Assembly (NCBI RefSeq): GCF_010183535.1
Contig: NC_071332.1
Location: forward strand, 7,502,001-7,566,000
Length of the DNA: 64,000 nucleotides
Source of the DNA: Caenorhabditis remanei
Taxonomy: Eukaryota > Nematoda > Chromadorea > Rhabditida > Rhabditidae
Reading direction: 5' to 3'
Part shown: positions 11,112-22,640 of the stretch, piece after piece
Layout of the letters: every line of letters begins with the position of its first letter
How positions within the stretch are numbered: position 1 is the stretch's first letter
Notes under the pieces: model-generated
Databases searched by the model: none
The model's input: only the letters and a program-made list of their open reading frames with translations
What the model was told of the DNA's origin: nothing
Position numbers and translations under genes: made by a program

Positions 11112-12623
11112 ATGATAAACGGAGTTTATCGGAAGTCTGCTCGATTTTATCCATTTCTTCTCGTTCTTGGTATCTGTTTCATAATAACAACACTGTAAGT
11201 TTTGCGAATTCTGAAATTAAAACATACATTTGTTTTAGATATATTCAAAACCAAAAAGCATCTGGATATTTGTCTAAAGTTTCCTCAAGAAACAGAGTGG
11301 TTGAAGAACAAGACTCGGTACAACGGAGAGAAAATCTGAAAAAGGTTCTTGCGAAGACTCATAAAGGACTTGTTTCATTAAATGAGCTGAATGAGAATGT
11401 GAGTTTTCCAGTCTTCGGGAATCAGAGTTTTTCAATATTGTTTCAGGTTTATAAAAAGTTTGGATACGAGATTACCAGTCCAACTTTACCTGTTCCAACT
11501 CTCAAGATGATCAAAGAACCAAAATGTGGAGAGGTGAGTTGAATTTACAATACTCCTTCTTCTGAATGAAAACTTTTTCAGGTGTTCTCCGAATGGCAGA
11601 AAATCTCTGAACAACCACAACCAGAATACCCACTGAAAGGAATCCCAGCTGAAAGAAAAGACGAATTCCTTCTTTACAATTACACTGCGGTCAATGAGGT
11701 TGATTTCTTGTCCAGAGAGTTAATGACTTTTTATTCATTGAGCAAATGTTTCAGTGGTATATCAATGACAAAAATTCGGAAAAAGGAGAGAAGCCGAGGC
11801 TTTGGGATAAATTGTCTGAAATGGTTACATGGCCAAAGGAGAAATTGGGAGGACTAGCCTATGGAACTGATGGAGGTAACGGAACAAATATTAATCGTTA
11901 ATTCGTATAATTGCTTTTCAGTATCCATTTATAATGCAATGAAGTTTCATCGACTGGATGGAAAGAGTGGAGTTGTCATTGGAAGTATGAAGCCTTGGGT
12001 GGAAATTTCAGCTCTTCTTAATGGTAAATATTTATATAGTTTCACGTTAAAATTTTACTTTTTTGTTTCAGGAGCCGCTAAAGTATTGACTGTGGAATAC
12101 AACGAGCTGAGGATTCAAGATGAGTTCAGAGATCGAATGTCTTCGATCCTTCCCATCAATTTTGTGAAGAATTGGAAAACGTGCGTAAGGGTTTTGTGCC
12201 CATGAAGCTTACTCCTTTTCAGATACGCAGGAACATTTGATTTTGCTGTCTCATTCTCATCAATCGAACATTCGGGTCTCGGGCGGTACGGAGATGCAAT
12301 TGATCCAATCGGAGATATTAGAGAAATGCTCAAGATCAAGTGTATTCTCAAAAAAGGAGGTATTTTCACTACGTTTTGGCTTAACAAGTATAAAACATCT
12401 AGGTCTCCTATTCCTTGGTTTTCCACTGGGAACGGATGCAATTCAATACAATGCTCACAGAATATATGGCTCAGTTCGACTTGCGATGATGTTTTATGGA
12501 TTTGAATGGCTTGGAACTTTCTCTGGAGACACTGAGCAACCCAATGACCTCACTTCCGAACGTCTTCATTCTAAACCTATATTTGGATTCTTTCAAAACA
12601 CGGTTGTGCTAAGAAGACTGTAG
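11112..12623 (+). CDS. DUF268 family protein, copy 3, 378 aa
   Basis: Exons: 11112-11194, 11239-11398, 11447-11533, 11582-11698, 11755-11875, 11922-12023, 12072-12180, 12223-12359, 12403-12623. It is very close to copy 2: exon lengths 3-9 are identical and the last exon differs by few residues (IYGSVRLAMMFYGFEWLGTF). The variable part is the region after the N-terminal anchor (exon 2, six nt shorter). All introns are short. Same predicted topology: a type II membrane anchor and a lumenal C-terminal domain. It is probably the most recent duplicate with copy 2. Confidence 0.9.
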
Positions 12624-12888
12624 AATTATCTTTTATGTTTTATATCCATCTCCACTTTTCACTTGATGATGTTTTGTGTTTTTAGAGACAAAATATTTCA
12701 GTAAACAATTTCCATTTTTACTTTTTCTTGAAGAGTATCCTTGTTTCTATTGTTTCCTTTTTGTGGAACATTAACTCCGATTTATGTCATCTCTTTTTTC
12801 TGTTCGGAACCATAAACTCGCCAACCGATACTAAATATTGCTTTCTCTTTTTTCATTTTCTCTCGTTTCCACTCTTTTTTGTTCAACA

Positions 12889-14680
12889 ATGCCACGAATC
12901 TACTTTACCTTTTTTCTATTGTTTTGTACTGTTATCATCGTTTTTTATCTGAACAAAGTGTGAGTTGTCAAATAAATTTCAATTAAAAGATAAACTATAT
13001 TTCAGATATGTTTATGAGAAGATACTAAGTCAAACATCTCTATGGAACACTTATAGCGGCGGGGAGACTCGGACTATTTTCCAAGATCCTAATATCTTTC
13101 TCCGTCAAAATGTTAGAACTCATATTGGGGATATCAGTTTTTTGGAATTCAGAGAAGAAGTAAGTATTAAAAGAACAATTTCTATCATTTTGAAAAAAAC
13201 AATGATATCTTCAGTTGTACAAAAAATACGGGTACGACTTGACAATTCCTACTTATCCATTCGTTACTGTGAAATCGAAATACGTTATGAATTGCACTTG
13301 GGTAACTTCAGTTATCAAATATCTTAAAATACTAAAATGGCTTTCAGGAGTTCTCAGATTGGCTGGAGCAGCAAAAAAAGCGGTCCAGTCGCCGACCGAG
13401 AGCATACATTCCTGATGGTGAGCAACGAGATTTTCTGATGAATAAATACAGTGGAGTATCTTATGTAAGTGACTGGGACTGCGAACAACACGTATTACTA
13501 TTCATTCGGGAGAAACGGTCTTATCGGAATTCCAGAAGTATACTGACGACCGAAAAAAACTCAACATAACGTACAAAAGTTGGGACAACATTGCTGACAT
13601 TGTGACATGGCATGCGAGAGATGTGCTCAGATTGGTAGATAATATGTCAGGAAGTGAGTTTTTGTAGAATTGAACTTATAGAAATTTAAATATTTCAGTT
13701 TCTATGCATTATGCAATGAAACACTATTATCTGGCAGGAAAAAGAGGATTAATTTTGGCAAGTGACCACCCAATTGTTGAAGTTCAAGCAATTCAAAATG
13801 GTGAGATATCAAGAAGTCAGAACTGCAAAATGAACTGTTTTAATGAACTGTTCAATTCAAAAGATCAGAGACGAGTCCCCATTATCCGTAATTGTTATTT
13901 CAGGTGCATCGCGAATCCTGTCTGTCGGGCAAGTGTCTCGTGAAACTAACGATATTTCGTCTCTCTCCCTCACTGAGTTTGCTAACCAGCATGGAAGGTC
14001 TGTTTGAGTTTTGATGAATACCAATTATTTGAATTGATCATTATAGATACAGCCAATCTTTTGATTTTGTTGCAACATATGGAACAATCGAGAGTGTTGG
14101 TTTGGGGCGATACGGAGATGTTCTCGATGCATTCGGGGATCTTCAAATGATGGCAATGTTGGGTTGTTCACTGAAGAAAGGGGGATTGTTCTTTTTGGGA
14201 ATTCCGATTGGAAGGGATGCAGTGATTTTCAATCAGAAAAGAATCTATGGACATTCTAGGCTACCTATGTTGATTGCAGGTAAGTCGGTTCAAACTGAAA
14301 GACAAATAAGATTTAGATGGGGTGATAATACGCCCGGGACTATAAATGTATATTCAAGTATAACTTAATACCGACTAATTGGGCATTGATATCCTAGATA
14401 ACTGTTTTGTGATATTTTCAAGTAATTACTGTTTAGCGCTATTTGGGTTTCAGTCAAGACGCTTAGCAGTTCGGTTCATCGTTTTGTATATAAAATCCCA
14501 ATTCATGTGCAGACCACATGTTTGTCGAAACTGCCAATGAAATGCATTTTTCCAGAATTTGAATGGATTGGAACATTCGGTGAAGACTTCCAAACATCAA
14601 CTGAGATAACAGGGCCGGAAATCGACAGATTACATAAGTTCGACCATATGAAAAGGACTTTGGTTTTAAGAAAACTCTAA
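12889..14680 (+). CDS. DUF268 family protein, diverged copy 4, 366 aa
   Basis: Exons: 12889-12959, 13006-13159, 13215-13301, 13348-13464, 13536-13653, 13699-13800, 13904-13997, 14047-14279, 14556-14680. The N-terminal anchor is MPRIYFTFFLLFCTVIIVFY. Family blocks are kept but changed: LYKKYGYDLTIPTYPFVTVK, SWDNIADIVTW, GTIESVGLGRYGDVLDAFGD and KKGGLFFLGIPIGRDAVIFN. Two exons of the other copies are fused, and a new 276-nt intron splits the last one after IAG. The catalytic-looking E..GLGRYGD and GG..FLG..G.D residues are kept, so it is likely functional rather than decaying. Only 265 nt separate it from copy 3. Confidence 0.87.
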
Positions 14681-15002
14681 ATTCTCGGGTGTATTTTTTG
14701 TTTTGTTTTGTTTAAGAAATAAGTTGATAAGCCGGAAAATATTGTTCACATTACAATAAAGTAGATTCTCTCAATAAATTATCTGTAGGTTGTGGAACTT
14801 CATCTATCGTAACTGTTCTGATCTACATGTCTCTTCTTTCAGACCATTATTTTATTAAATATAACGTATTGTTTTTCTGCGAATTTGCTTTTTTGTTGTA
14901 GTGTTTTTCAGTATTTTCAGTCTTTCTGCAGGTATTTTCATTTCGTTTTAAAAAAGTGAGAAGGCACAGTCCAGACGATCAATTAGATAACGTATTTTAC
15001 AG

Positions 15003-15080
15003 GATTTGAATGAAATCCGACGTCTTCAGATGGCTGTGAAACGGAGATAACTAGACCAGAAATGGCGGATTCATTGGATA
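15003..15080 (+). pseudogene. relic of a DUF268 last exon
   Basis: The sequence after an intact acceptor (TTTTACAG ending 15002) matches the last exon of copy 4 (14556 onward) base by base in several blocks: ATTTGAATG, then GAGATAAC, then CC.GAAAT, with the same spacing. A stop and frame differences break the protein. It indicates a fifth DUF268 gene that has been mostly lost. Confidence 0.55.
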
Positions 15081-15313
15081 CGGCAGCATCTGGGAAGGTA
15101 GTTTAGTTTTGTGAAAACTTTAAATTCATAGGCGTTTTGTTACAAATTTCTCTCTTTTCAATGTGTGAAATCATCAATTAATTTTTTACCCAATTCCGAA
15201 AGTAATAAAAAAGAAATGAAGAAAAGAGGGAAGTGATTTTTCGGAAAGATACGGTTCACGACATGAACTGCAGCCAAAAAGTCTTTCAAAAAAGCTTTCT
15301 TGTTTCTTGGCAG

Positions 15314-15441
15314 ATTATGCGGAAGATATCTTCATGAAACACAGACAGCCGTCCAATCGTGGCATTTTTCAATGGGAGATATTTCCACAAGGCCTGTGTT
15401 CCGCCGCCTGCACAAATAATGCACGTGTCTTTGGAATATGA
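15314..15441 (+). pseudogene. orphan coding-like terminal exon, family not recognised
   Basis: After a good acceptor (TTCTTGGCAG ending 15313) a frame of 42 codons runs to TGA. It contains YAEDIFMKHRQPSNRG, then FQWEIFPQGLCSAAC. The residue make-up (W, C, H, balanced charges) is that of a real protein and unlike the surrounding AT-rich frames. No upstream exon in a matching frame is seen, so it is probably the remaining tail of a lost gene. I do not recognise the family; it does not match DUF268 or DUF273. Confidence 0.4.
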
Positions 15442-15970
15442 AATCAATAACTTTCTTCCTGTTTTTATTTACTTTTTCATGATCATGACTTCTGATATTG
15501 ATAAGACGATCTGTTTAATTTTCATCTCTTTTGATGGGTGCAAAAACATTCTCGTTACTATCTAAACGCCTTTATGTACAGTTTTTGGAGCGTATCCCAT
15601 ATATATTTTTTTTTAAATATTTCTTCCCCGTAATCAGACTGTGTTGTCATACTGTAGCGAGTTATTGCTTAGATAGTGAGATTTCAAACACTTGCTGTTT
15701 GTTTCAATAACCATCAATGATGTTTGATACTCTGAGTCCTAATCAGATTGTCGATAAACTATAGCCAACCAGAAAACATCACGTTCAAGCCCAACTAGTG
15801 ACCACTTCTAGTCTCTGATCCTCTTTTTCTCGATCAACCGAATTGCGCAATCGACTCTCATAAACGAACTCTTCCCGTCTCTATTGAAACCGTAAAACTG
15901 GATATCCACTGCTTCTTTTTTTCTTCTTTCCTCGAACCTCTTGTTATACCCGACTGTTTCTGCTTGAAGA

Positions 15971-17996
15971 ATGCAGTATGTCGAAGAATGTTACTCCAAA
16001 TTCAGAATGTGTCTAAACCTTTGCAAACTACAAAATATTCTGAGGTTGCTTGTCATGGTCTCATTGTTTGGATTTATTTTTATCATTGACTATCAGGTAA
16101 AGGTTCGGAAACTTTATGGAATGAGACTATGAAGAGTGTTTTCAGTTGAAAACAAAACAGAGGAAAGACGAATTGAAAGTTCTACGACAGCAGCATTTAG
16201 CAGAAGATCCTGAGGTGAGTTCTACACAAATATTTCAAAAATCGTTAGTTGACTTTAAAAATTAAAAATATTTTTCAAAATAGTTTTCCGGATTAAATCT
16301 GTTTATTTTAGTCAGTTTAATGAACAACAAGAGTATCCCTTCTTAATACTTTACTATTTTATTAGACAAAGTTGCAGAAGACTTTTAAAATATATTATGT
16401 TTATTTTCTAAAGAGAAGCTACCGTTAGACTTTGAAGAAAACATACATTTGTTGGCCCAGAAAATAAATAAAAATTTTTTTTAGGAAGGAAAAACAGTTG
16501 GATACGAAATAATAGGCGACGAAATAAAATACAATGTCGTGGAAAAACCTAAAATAGCAATTGTCAGTGTATTACGATCACTGGAACAAACGAAGTTCTA
16601 TGATATAGCTATCAGTGAGTTCCTTTTTTGCTAAAAATTTATCCTTATTGTTTCGTTCCAGGTACTGTAAAATGTTATGCAAAAATTCAAGGCTATCATT
16701 ACATTCTTGCAGTGGAGAAGGACTTTGATTGCTACCAGAAAGATGTTGGTCATTAATCCTCTAGATTCAGATAATCATTGATTTTCGTTACAGCAATTTT
16801 TCCGTCGCCACTGTATTATTGCGAAGATTCTTCCGAATTTCGACGCCGTCTTATTTCTAGATGCAGATATCGGCGTTGTTTATCCAAAACGACGTATCGA
16901 GGAATACATGTTCCAGAACTTTGATGTCATTTTTTACGATCGATTTTATAATTGGGAGATCATGGCAGGCTCTTATCTCGTGATGAATACTCCGTATGCC
17001 ATCAAGTTCTTGAACGATTTTGCAAATTATGAGACAACGTTACCGGATAGTTTTCATGGAACTGACAATGGAGCACTTCATGTAAGTATTTTTGGATTAG
17101 AGATGGAAAATACTGTAAAAAACTGTATTATAACGACGCCTCCTACATGCTCAAAATTCACCACTAGCATTCTCCCGGACATTTTTCATTCTGGTTTAGA
17201 TCAACGTGATTACAATAGTATTTACAATAGCAAACAGAATGTCTAGAAACGTTTTTCAGGGAACTTTTAGAAATCTCAAAAACTTTAAAACTTTGCTGGG
17301 AGGCAGTTGAAAAATACAACGGCATGCCGTTATAATAGAGTTTTTGCGGTAGTTTTGTGAATTCATTTGTTTGATTTCTCGAAGCAAATCCTTAGTGTTC
17401 ATCTGAGTTAACTTTGGGGTAATAAAAGAAAATTGTTCTTTAAGAACCCGGAATTCGGAAAGAATGTGTGACAATTACAGTAATATCATTACTTTCAGTT
17501 CTTCATTGCCGAACGATTCTTTCCGGAAGAAATGTACACAATTGATTTGTGTCGTCAACCATACAAATATTCGCGAGATTTTGACGACGTCTTCACTTAT
17601 GAAGCATGTCTACGTGGAATTCTCGGCGCAAGAACTGAATTCGATCGTGTCAAAATCTTGAAAAAAGGAACCGGTTGGGCACGTGACAGTTGGATAACCG
17701 ACGGAGTTTGGAACAAGGAAATCGGAGATTTTATGTTGCATTCGTGGAAAACAAGTCAAATTCAAACTATTCCGAATCGACGGATAAAACCGGTGAAGAC
17801 ATCAATGTACGAGTGGTTCAACCCGCTTATCGGGGCTATTCATCTGGATAAATGTCATCCGAAAAACATGTCTTGGAACTATGATGAACGATTATTGGGA
17901 GATTCTGAAGAAATGATGGAGAGCTTGACGGAGTATCGGAATAGAGTTACGAAGCAACAATTCCACTTTTACTATAGAATGAAATCTTTCGTGTGA
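15971..17996 (+). CDS. DUF273 family protein (putative glycosyltransferase), copy 1, 397 aa
   Basis: Exons: 15971-16096, 16146-16214, 16485-16614, 16662-16744, 16794-17081, 17499-17996. This is a type II membrane protein: a short cytoplasmic tail, then an anchor near residues 24-40, then a lumenal domain. That domain carries QFFRRHCIIAKILP, the nucleotide-sugar DxD motif in LFLDADIGVV, YDRFYNWEIMAGSY, FHGTDNGALH, TYEACLRGILG, GTGWARDSW and the closing WFNPLIG.I.L..C. DUF273 is a nematode family resembling GT-A glycosyltransferases; donor and acceptor sugars are unknown. The final exon is a fusion of exons that are separate in copy 2. Intron 5 carries a MITE-like insertion (17112-17352). Confidence 0.88.
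17112..17352. mobile_element. MITE-like element, copy A, inside a DUF273 intron
   Basis: About 240 nt, bounded by imperfect terminal inverted repeats: the left end reads ACTGTATTATAACG and the right end CGTTATAATAGAGT. It shares ends and internal blocks (CAGTTGAAAAATA, GGC.TGCCGTTATAAT) with the second copy at 18591-18831. No coding capacity. It is the reason intron 5 is 417 nt long when its equivalents are about 45 nt. Confidence 0.65.
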
Positions 17997-19350
17997 AGAG
18001 GTTTCTGACTTAATTGATTACGGTGTATGTATTTTTCTTAAGAACTACGGGTTAGTTTCTCATGTGTTTCCATTCTTGGTCCCTTTCTAGTTAGAATTGT
18101 TTTTTTTTTTGAATAAAAGATTTGAAAACAGAAAATATTGTCAATAGCAACCAAAAGCGAGCAAGAACAAAGGGAATGACATATGTTGGATGACACTTTG
18201 TTTGTTTGTAAATTTAAAAATTGCTTTTGGAATCGTATATTTTAGGTGCATTCTGGGAATACATACACTAGTAGATAAAAAAATGTACAAATTGCTACAA
18301 AAATTCTGTTTTTCAGGTATTGTTCTGAACTTATGTTCAAAATTCTGGAAATAAAATGAATAGTAAAAACCGGCAAAGATGAGACTACACAGCAAAAATG
18401 ATGAGTGTATCCGTTATTGAGAAAGTACTTTATCAAGGAGAAGAGACACTGTTTTCGCTTTCAATTAGGTCAGTGTAGACGGAATTGTTTCTCTGTACTT
18501 CCTTATTTTGTGAACGTACTTTTTACGATTCTGTCGCTTGTCGTTGCCTAGGTTAAGTTAATAGTTAGTAGTTAGAGTTACTTTAGTAGTTACAGTAAAT
18601 ACTGTATTATAATGGTACCTGTAATAGAACGGCACCTGTATTATAACGGCACCTCTTCTATACTCAGAATTCATGAATATTATTATCCCGGTGTTTTTTC
18701 TAGGTTCTTAAGAAGCAGAATGTCCAAAAAGGTTTTTTTGCGTTTAATTTTAGTATCTGAAATCACAAAATTTCTTTCGGATGCAGTTGAAAAATATAAC
18801 GGCGTGCCGTTATAATGCAGTATTTACGGCAAGTTACGTGTCTAGTAATTCAATTAGGTTCGAATTCAGTTTTTATCTCAACAAGCCAGCGAACAGTATT
18901 CATTTCTGTTTATTTTAAGTGTTCGTTGTTTGGGATTTATGGAAATGAAGCCATGGAAATTCCCCGTTCATTTTATGCACTGCAATTTTCGTAAAAATTT
19001 CATATCGATTCTCTCAAAAGTCACTCAAGCCACCGCCCTTTTTCAGTACAACTCTAAGTTCTTTGTTTCAAATTGCAACATAACCCATCTTATATACAAA
19101 CAAACATAATACATTTTCTGTGAGTCACCAATTCTCAAAAGTAACAATTTCTCTCTCACCAACTGGTACAAATATTACAGAACAAGATCGAAATTCCCAC
19201 AAATTCCCATGGCTCGTAATCCCTCTTCTATATTTATCTAATTGACACAGCTTGGCACAATTCAAAAACGATAGCAGTGACCACCACCAAATTCAGAGTC
19301 AGTTGCTGTTGAATGTGCAAATAAAGGAAGAGAGGAAGAATAAATTGAAA
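17997..19350. other. intergenic between DUF273 copies 1 and 2
   Basis: Contains the second MITE-like copy (18591-18831). Otherwise AT-rich, with no exon that I can support. Confidence 0.5.
18591..18831. mobile_element. MITE-like element, copy B
   Basis: Left terminus CAGTAAATACTGTATTATAA and right terminus TTATAATGCAGTATTTACGG are inverted repeats of about 20 nt. The subterminal part repeats the ACGGCACCT block. It is about the same length as copy A, with matching ends, and non-coding. The terminal repeats are better preserved than in copy A, so this may be the younger insertion. Confidence 0.65.
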
Positions 19351-20883
19351 ATGTCCTCTTGGAAAATGTGAGTTATTCTATTATATTATCACGATTCTTC
19401 ACATTTTTATCATAAACTTTTTTCAGAAGATACTCATTGGTCCCTGGTGTTGAAAACCGATACAATTACACATTCCTTCTGGTTGCTTTCATTTGTTTCA
19501 TATATATTTCTATTATTTTCATTTTCGACACGGTGAGTATTGATTGCTAACACACTTTCCTGATAAGAAATATTTTCAGATACCGAGTACGAAAATTGTG
19601 TGGAATGCCGATGAAACTGAGCCTGGGCATCTTAAAATAGGAATAGTTATGATTGTGACGAAGGAAACAAAACCAGAGTATTATGAACATGCAATACGTA
19701 AAAAGACCAATTGAATTTTGGAAATAACACATTTTTATTTCAGAATCAGTTCGCTGTTATTGCAAAATACATGGTTATGGATTCGTTTTGGCTGTGGATT
19801 CAAACTTCAACTGTTCTCATCAAGATGTGAGGTTTTGTTAGTCTGACATTTATTTTGAAATGCATCCTTTTGAACATATTCTTTCAATGATAGCGTTCAG
19901 AAATTCTTCCGTCGTCACTGTGCTGCTGCCAAGATTCTCCCGTTATTTGACGCGATCCTATTCCTTGACGCTGACATTGGAATCGTGAATCCAAACCGTA
20001 GAATAGAAGAGTACATGGAAAATGACATTGATGTTATATTCTACGATAGATTTTACAATTGGGAAGTTATGGCTGGATCCTATATTGCTAGGAATACTCA
20101 GTACGCTGTGGATTTGCTCAATGGTAAGTGTTAGGTCTGCCTCAACTTCAGAAAACATAAAGACATTATTTAGAATTTGCTGATTATGAATTCAAACTAC
20201 CAAAAAGTTTTCATGGAACAGATAACGGAGCATTGCATGTGAGTTTCATATAAAAAACAAAAAAATATACTGATATTTCAGATTTTCCTCGCTGAAAAGT
20301 TGTTTCCACATGCTTCCATTGAGACTGACATCTGCAAAAAAGTGTACGCTAAATCGAACGGTTACGAAGATCTCTTCACATACGAAGCTTGCGTCAGAGC
20401 AATTTTCGGAGCTGGAACAGATTTCGGAAAAGTTCGGATAAAGAGAAAAGTGAGTTAGAAATACAATAAAACGAAAATAACATTTCTCTGTCAGGGAACT
20501 GGTTGGGCAAGAGACGGATGGCTCACGTCAATGTTATGGCATCCCGATATTGATTTCATGTTCCATGGATGGAAACTCAATCAATTGAAAGAAACCCCAT
20601 CACATGGTCTGACGTGAGTATAAAATAGTTTTTTTAAAAATTTAATATTGTACAAATCAATTACAGACCAAATCAAATGGGAAGGAGTCAATGGTTCAAT
20701 CCATTGAGCGGCCCAATTGATTTATCGACATGTAGTCCTCAAAACAAAACTTGGTCATATGATCCACGTCTTCGAGGGAATAAAGAAGATATTTTGAAGA
20801 GTCTTCGGAAATTCGAAGAGGAAATCGCAGTGCAACAAGTGAACTCTTATTGTAGAATGACGGAGATGATGCTTCGAAAATAA
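19351..20883 (+). CDS. DUF273 family protein (putative glycosyltransferase), copy 2, 371 aa
   Basis: Exons: 19351-19367, 19427-19532, 19580-19697, 19744-19826, 19901-20123, 20174-20238, 20282-20449, 20495-20613, 20667-20883. Type II anchor near residues 18-38 (FLLVAFICFIYISIIFIF). It keeps KFFRRHCAAAKILP, the DxD motif in ILFLDADIGIVNP, FYDRFYNWEVMAGSY, FHGTDNGALH, the TYEAC..AI.GA block and GTGWARDGW. The first coding exon is only 17 nt, so the start is less certain than the rest. The exon lengths 83, 65 and 168 recur in copy 3, showing common descent. Confidence 0.87.
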
Positions 20884-21152
20884 TATTTGACTGTATTATT
20901 TGTTTGTACATTTGTAATTTAATAAAATTTTGTTTTTTGAATTTTTTTGAAGGAAAATGAGACTTTGAGATAAATACACAAAAAATCTCGTTTATCTTCC
21001 TACATGAAAAAATGAAGATGTTTCTTCCTTAGTTACGAGACCTTGTAGTTGAAAAACGAAACGAAATTATTCATGTTTCTATGTTTTCTTCTTGGAGACT
21101 CGAAATGTTGTTGGTCTTTGCTTGTTTCTTTCATTGAGTCCAATATAAAACC

Positions 21153-22592
21153 ATGTTAGACCACAAAACTCATTACCAGAATGATCGCAAATCTATTCAA
21201 ATTCCACACAAAACATATTTGGGAATATTAGTTGTTTTCACTATCATCTTCTGCTTCTTCTCATATTCACCTATTCCCAGAAGCTCTAGGAACATCACGC
21301 AAAAGTTTAATTCAACGAATTATGAAATTCCATCAGAAAGAATAGGGATAGCAGCAGTTATCACAAATGATACTAATATTCAAGCTTATGAAATTGCATT
21401 GAGTGGGTGCTGGACTGTTATTTCCATTTTCATATTTTCTCAATTCCAGAGAGTGTAGAATGCTACGCAAAAGTGCAAGGATATTCCTTCATATTGGCAA
21501 GAGATTCGGAGTATAAATGCCAGAATAAAGATGTGAGTTTTCAGAATCAAATAGTTCCAACGCATGGGTTTCTAGAAATTCTTCCGCCGTCACTGCGTCG
21601 TTTCCAAAATCCTTTCCAACTACAGTACCCTTTTGTTTTTGGATGCTGATATTGGAGTGGTGAATCCGAAAAAGTGAGTCAAGGAAAATAATCTGAAATC
21701 TTGTAAAGGCAAGTTCCAGACGAATCGAAGAGTATCTAGATGATAATATTGATATAACATTTTACGACCGTCATTTCAATTTTGAAGTTGCGATGGGATC
21801 CTACATACTCAAAAATACTCCATATGCAAAACAGTTTTTTGAAGGTGTGTTCCTTATAAGAACTAGAATATGAATCAGCTTTTCAGAGTTTGCTGCATAT
21901 GAAAGCAAGCTTCCCAATAGTGTTCACGGGACAGACAACGGAGCTCTGCATGTCAGTTTTCATAATTTATCCTCTTCAGAATTTAGTTCCAGGTTTTTCT
22001 AGCTGAAAAGCTATTCCCCCACAAAAAAATAGAGATAGATTGGTGTCGAAAAGCTTATAATCATTCGAAAAACTTCGATGACTTGGCCACATATGAAGTT
22101 TGCATTCGAGCAATTCTTGGTGCACACACTGATTTTGGGAAAGTAAGAATAATGAGCAAGGTGAGATTTATTCTCTTTTTTTCAAATTACACCGATCGTT
22201 TTAAGGGAACAGGGTGGGTTAGAGATGCATGGTTGACAAGTGGAGTTTGGAGTCCCGATAGAGATTTTATGCTTCATGGATGGAAGACTAAGGAGCTGAC
22301 AGTGACACCAACTGGAGCCATTAAGGCAACGGAAATGAGTTGGTCCAAGTGGTACAATCCGTTTTCAGGAGAAATTGAGCTGGCGAAGTGCTTTATAGGG
22401 TACGAATTTCTATTTTGAATAAGGGATTGCGCATTCTCCTTTTTCAGAAATACAACTTGGTCATACAATGTGAAGTTGATTCAAGACAAACAATCGGTAG
22501 ACGCTGGACTGATGGAGTATGAGAAAAAAGTTTCGTACAACAGAATCCGACAAATGGGTAAAATATTTGAATTGATGAATAGAGAGACTTGA
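21153..22592 (+). CDS. DUF273 family protein (putative glycosyltransferase), copy 3, 375 aa
   Basis: Exons: 21153-21402, 21450-21532, 21576-21673, 21720-21844, 21887-21951, 21993-22160, 22206-22399, 22448-22592. The anchor is near residues 22-40 (LGILVVFTIIFCFFSYS). The DxD motif is in LLFLDADIGVVNP; HGTDNGALH, TYEVCIRAILGA and GTGWVRDAW are conserved. The YDRFYNWEVMAGSY block reads YDRHFNFEVAMGSY, so substrate contacts may differ. It lies 269 nt after copy 2, too far for a typical operon but not excluded. The acceptor before exon 7 is AAG instead of CAG. Confidence 0.86.
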
Positions 22593-22640
22593 TTATTGAA
22601 ATAAATATAGTTCATTCATGTACATATTGTCACATTTCAA

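Larger units (their letters stand above)
14681..15970. other. intergenic with gene relics
   Basis: Between the DUF268 and DUF273 arrays. It contains a relic of a DUF268 last exon (15003-15080) and an orphan coding-like terminal exon (15314-15441), described separately. The rest is AT-rich with no other supported feature. Confidence 0.5.

Noticed and set aside
8958..14680. Operon of DUF268 copies 2-4
   Set aside because: Gaps of 439 and 265 nt exceed the usual ~100 nt spacing, and tandem duplication alone explains the arrangement.
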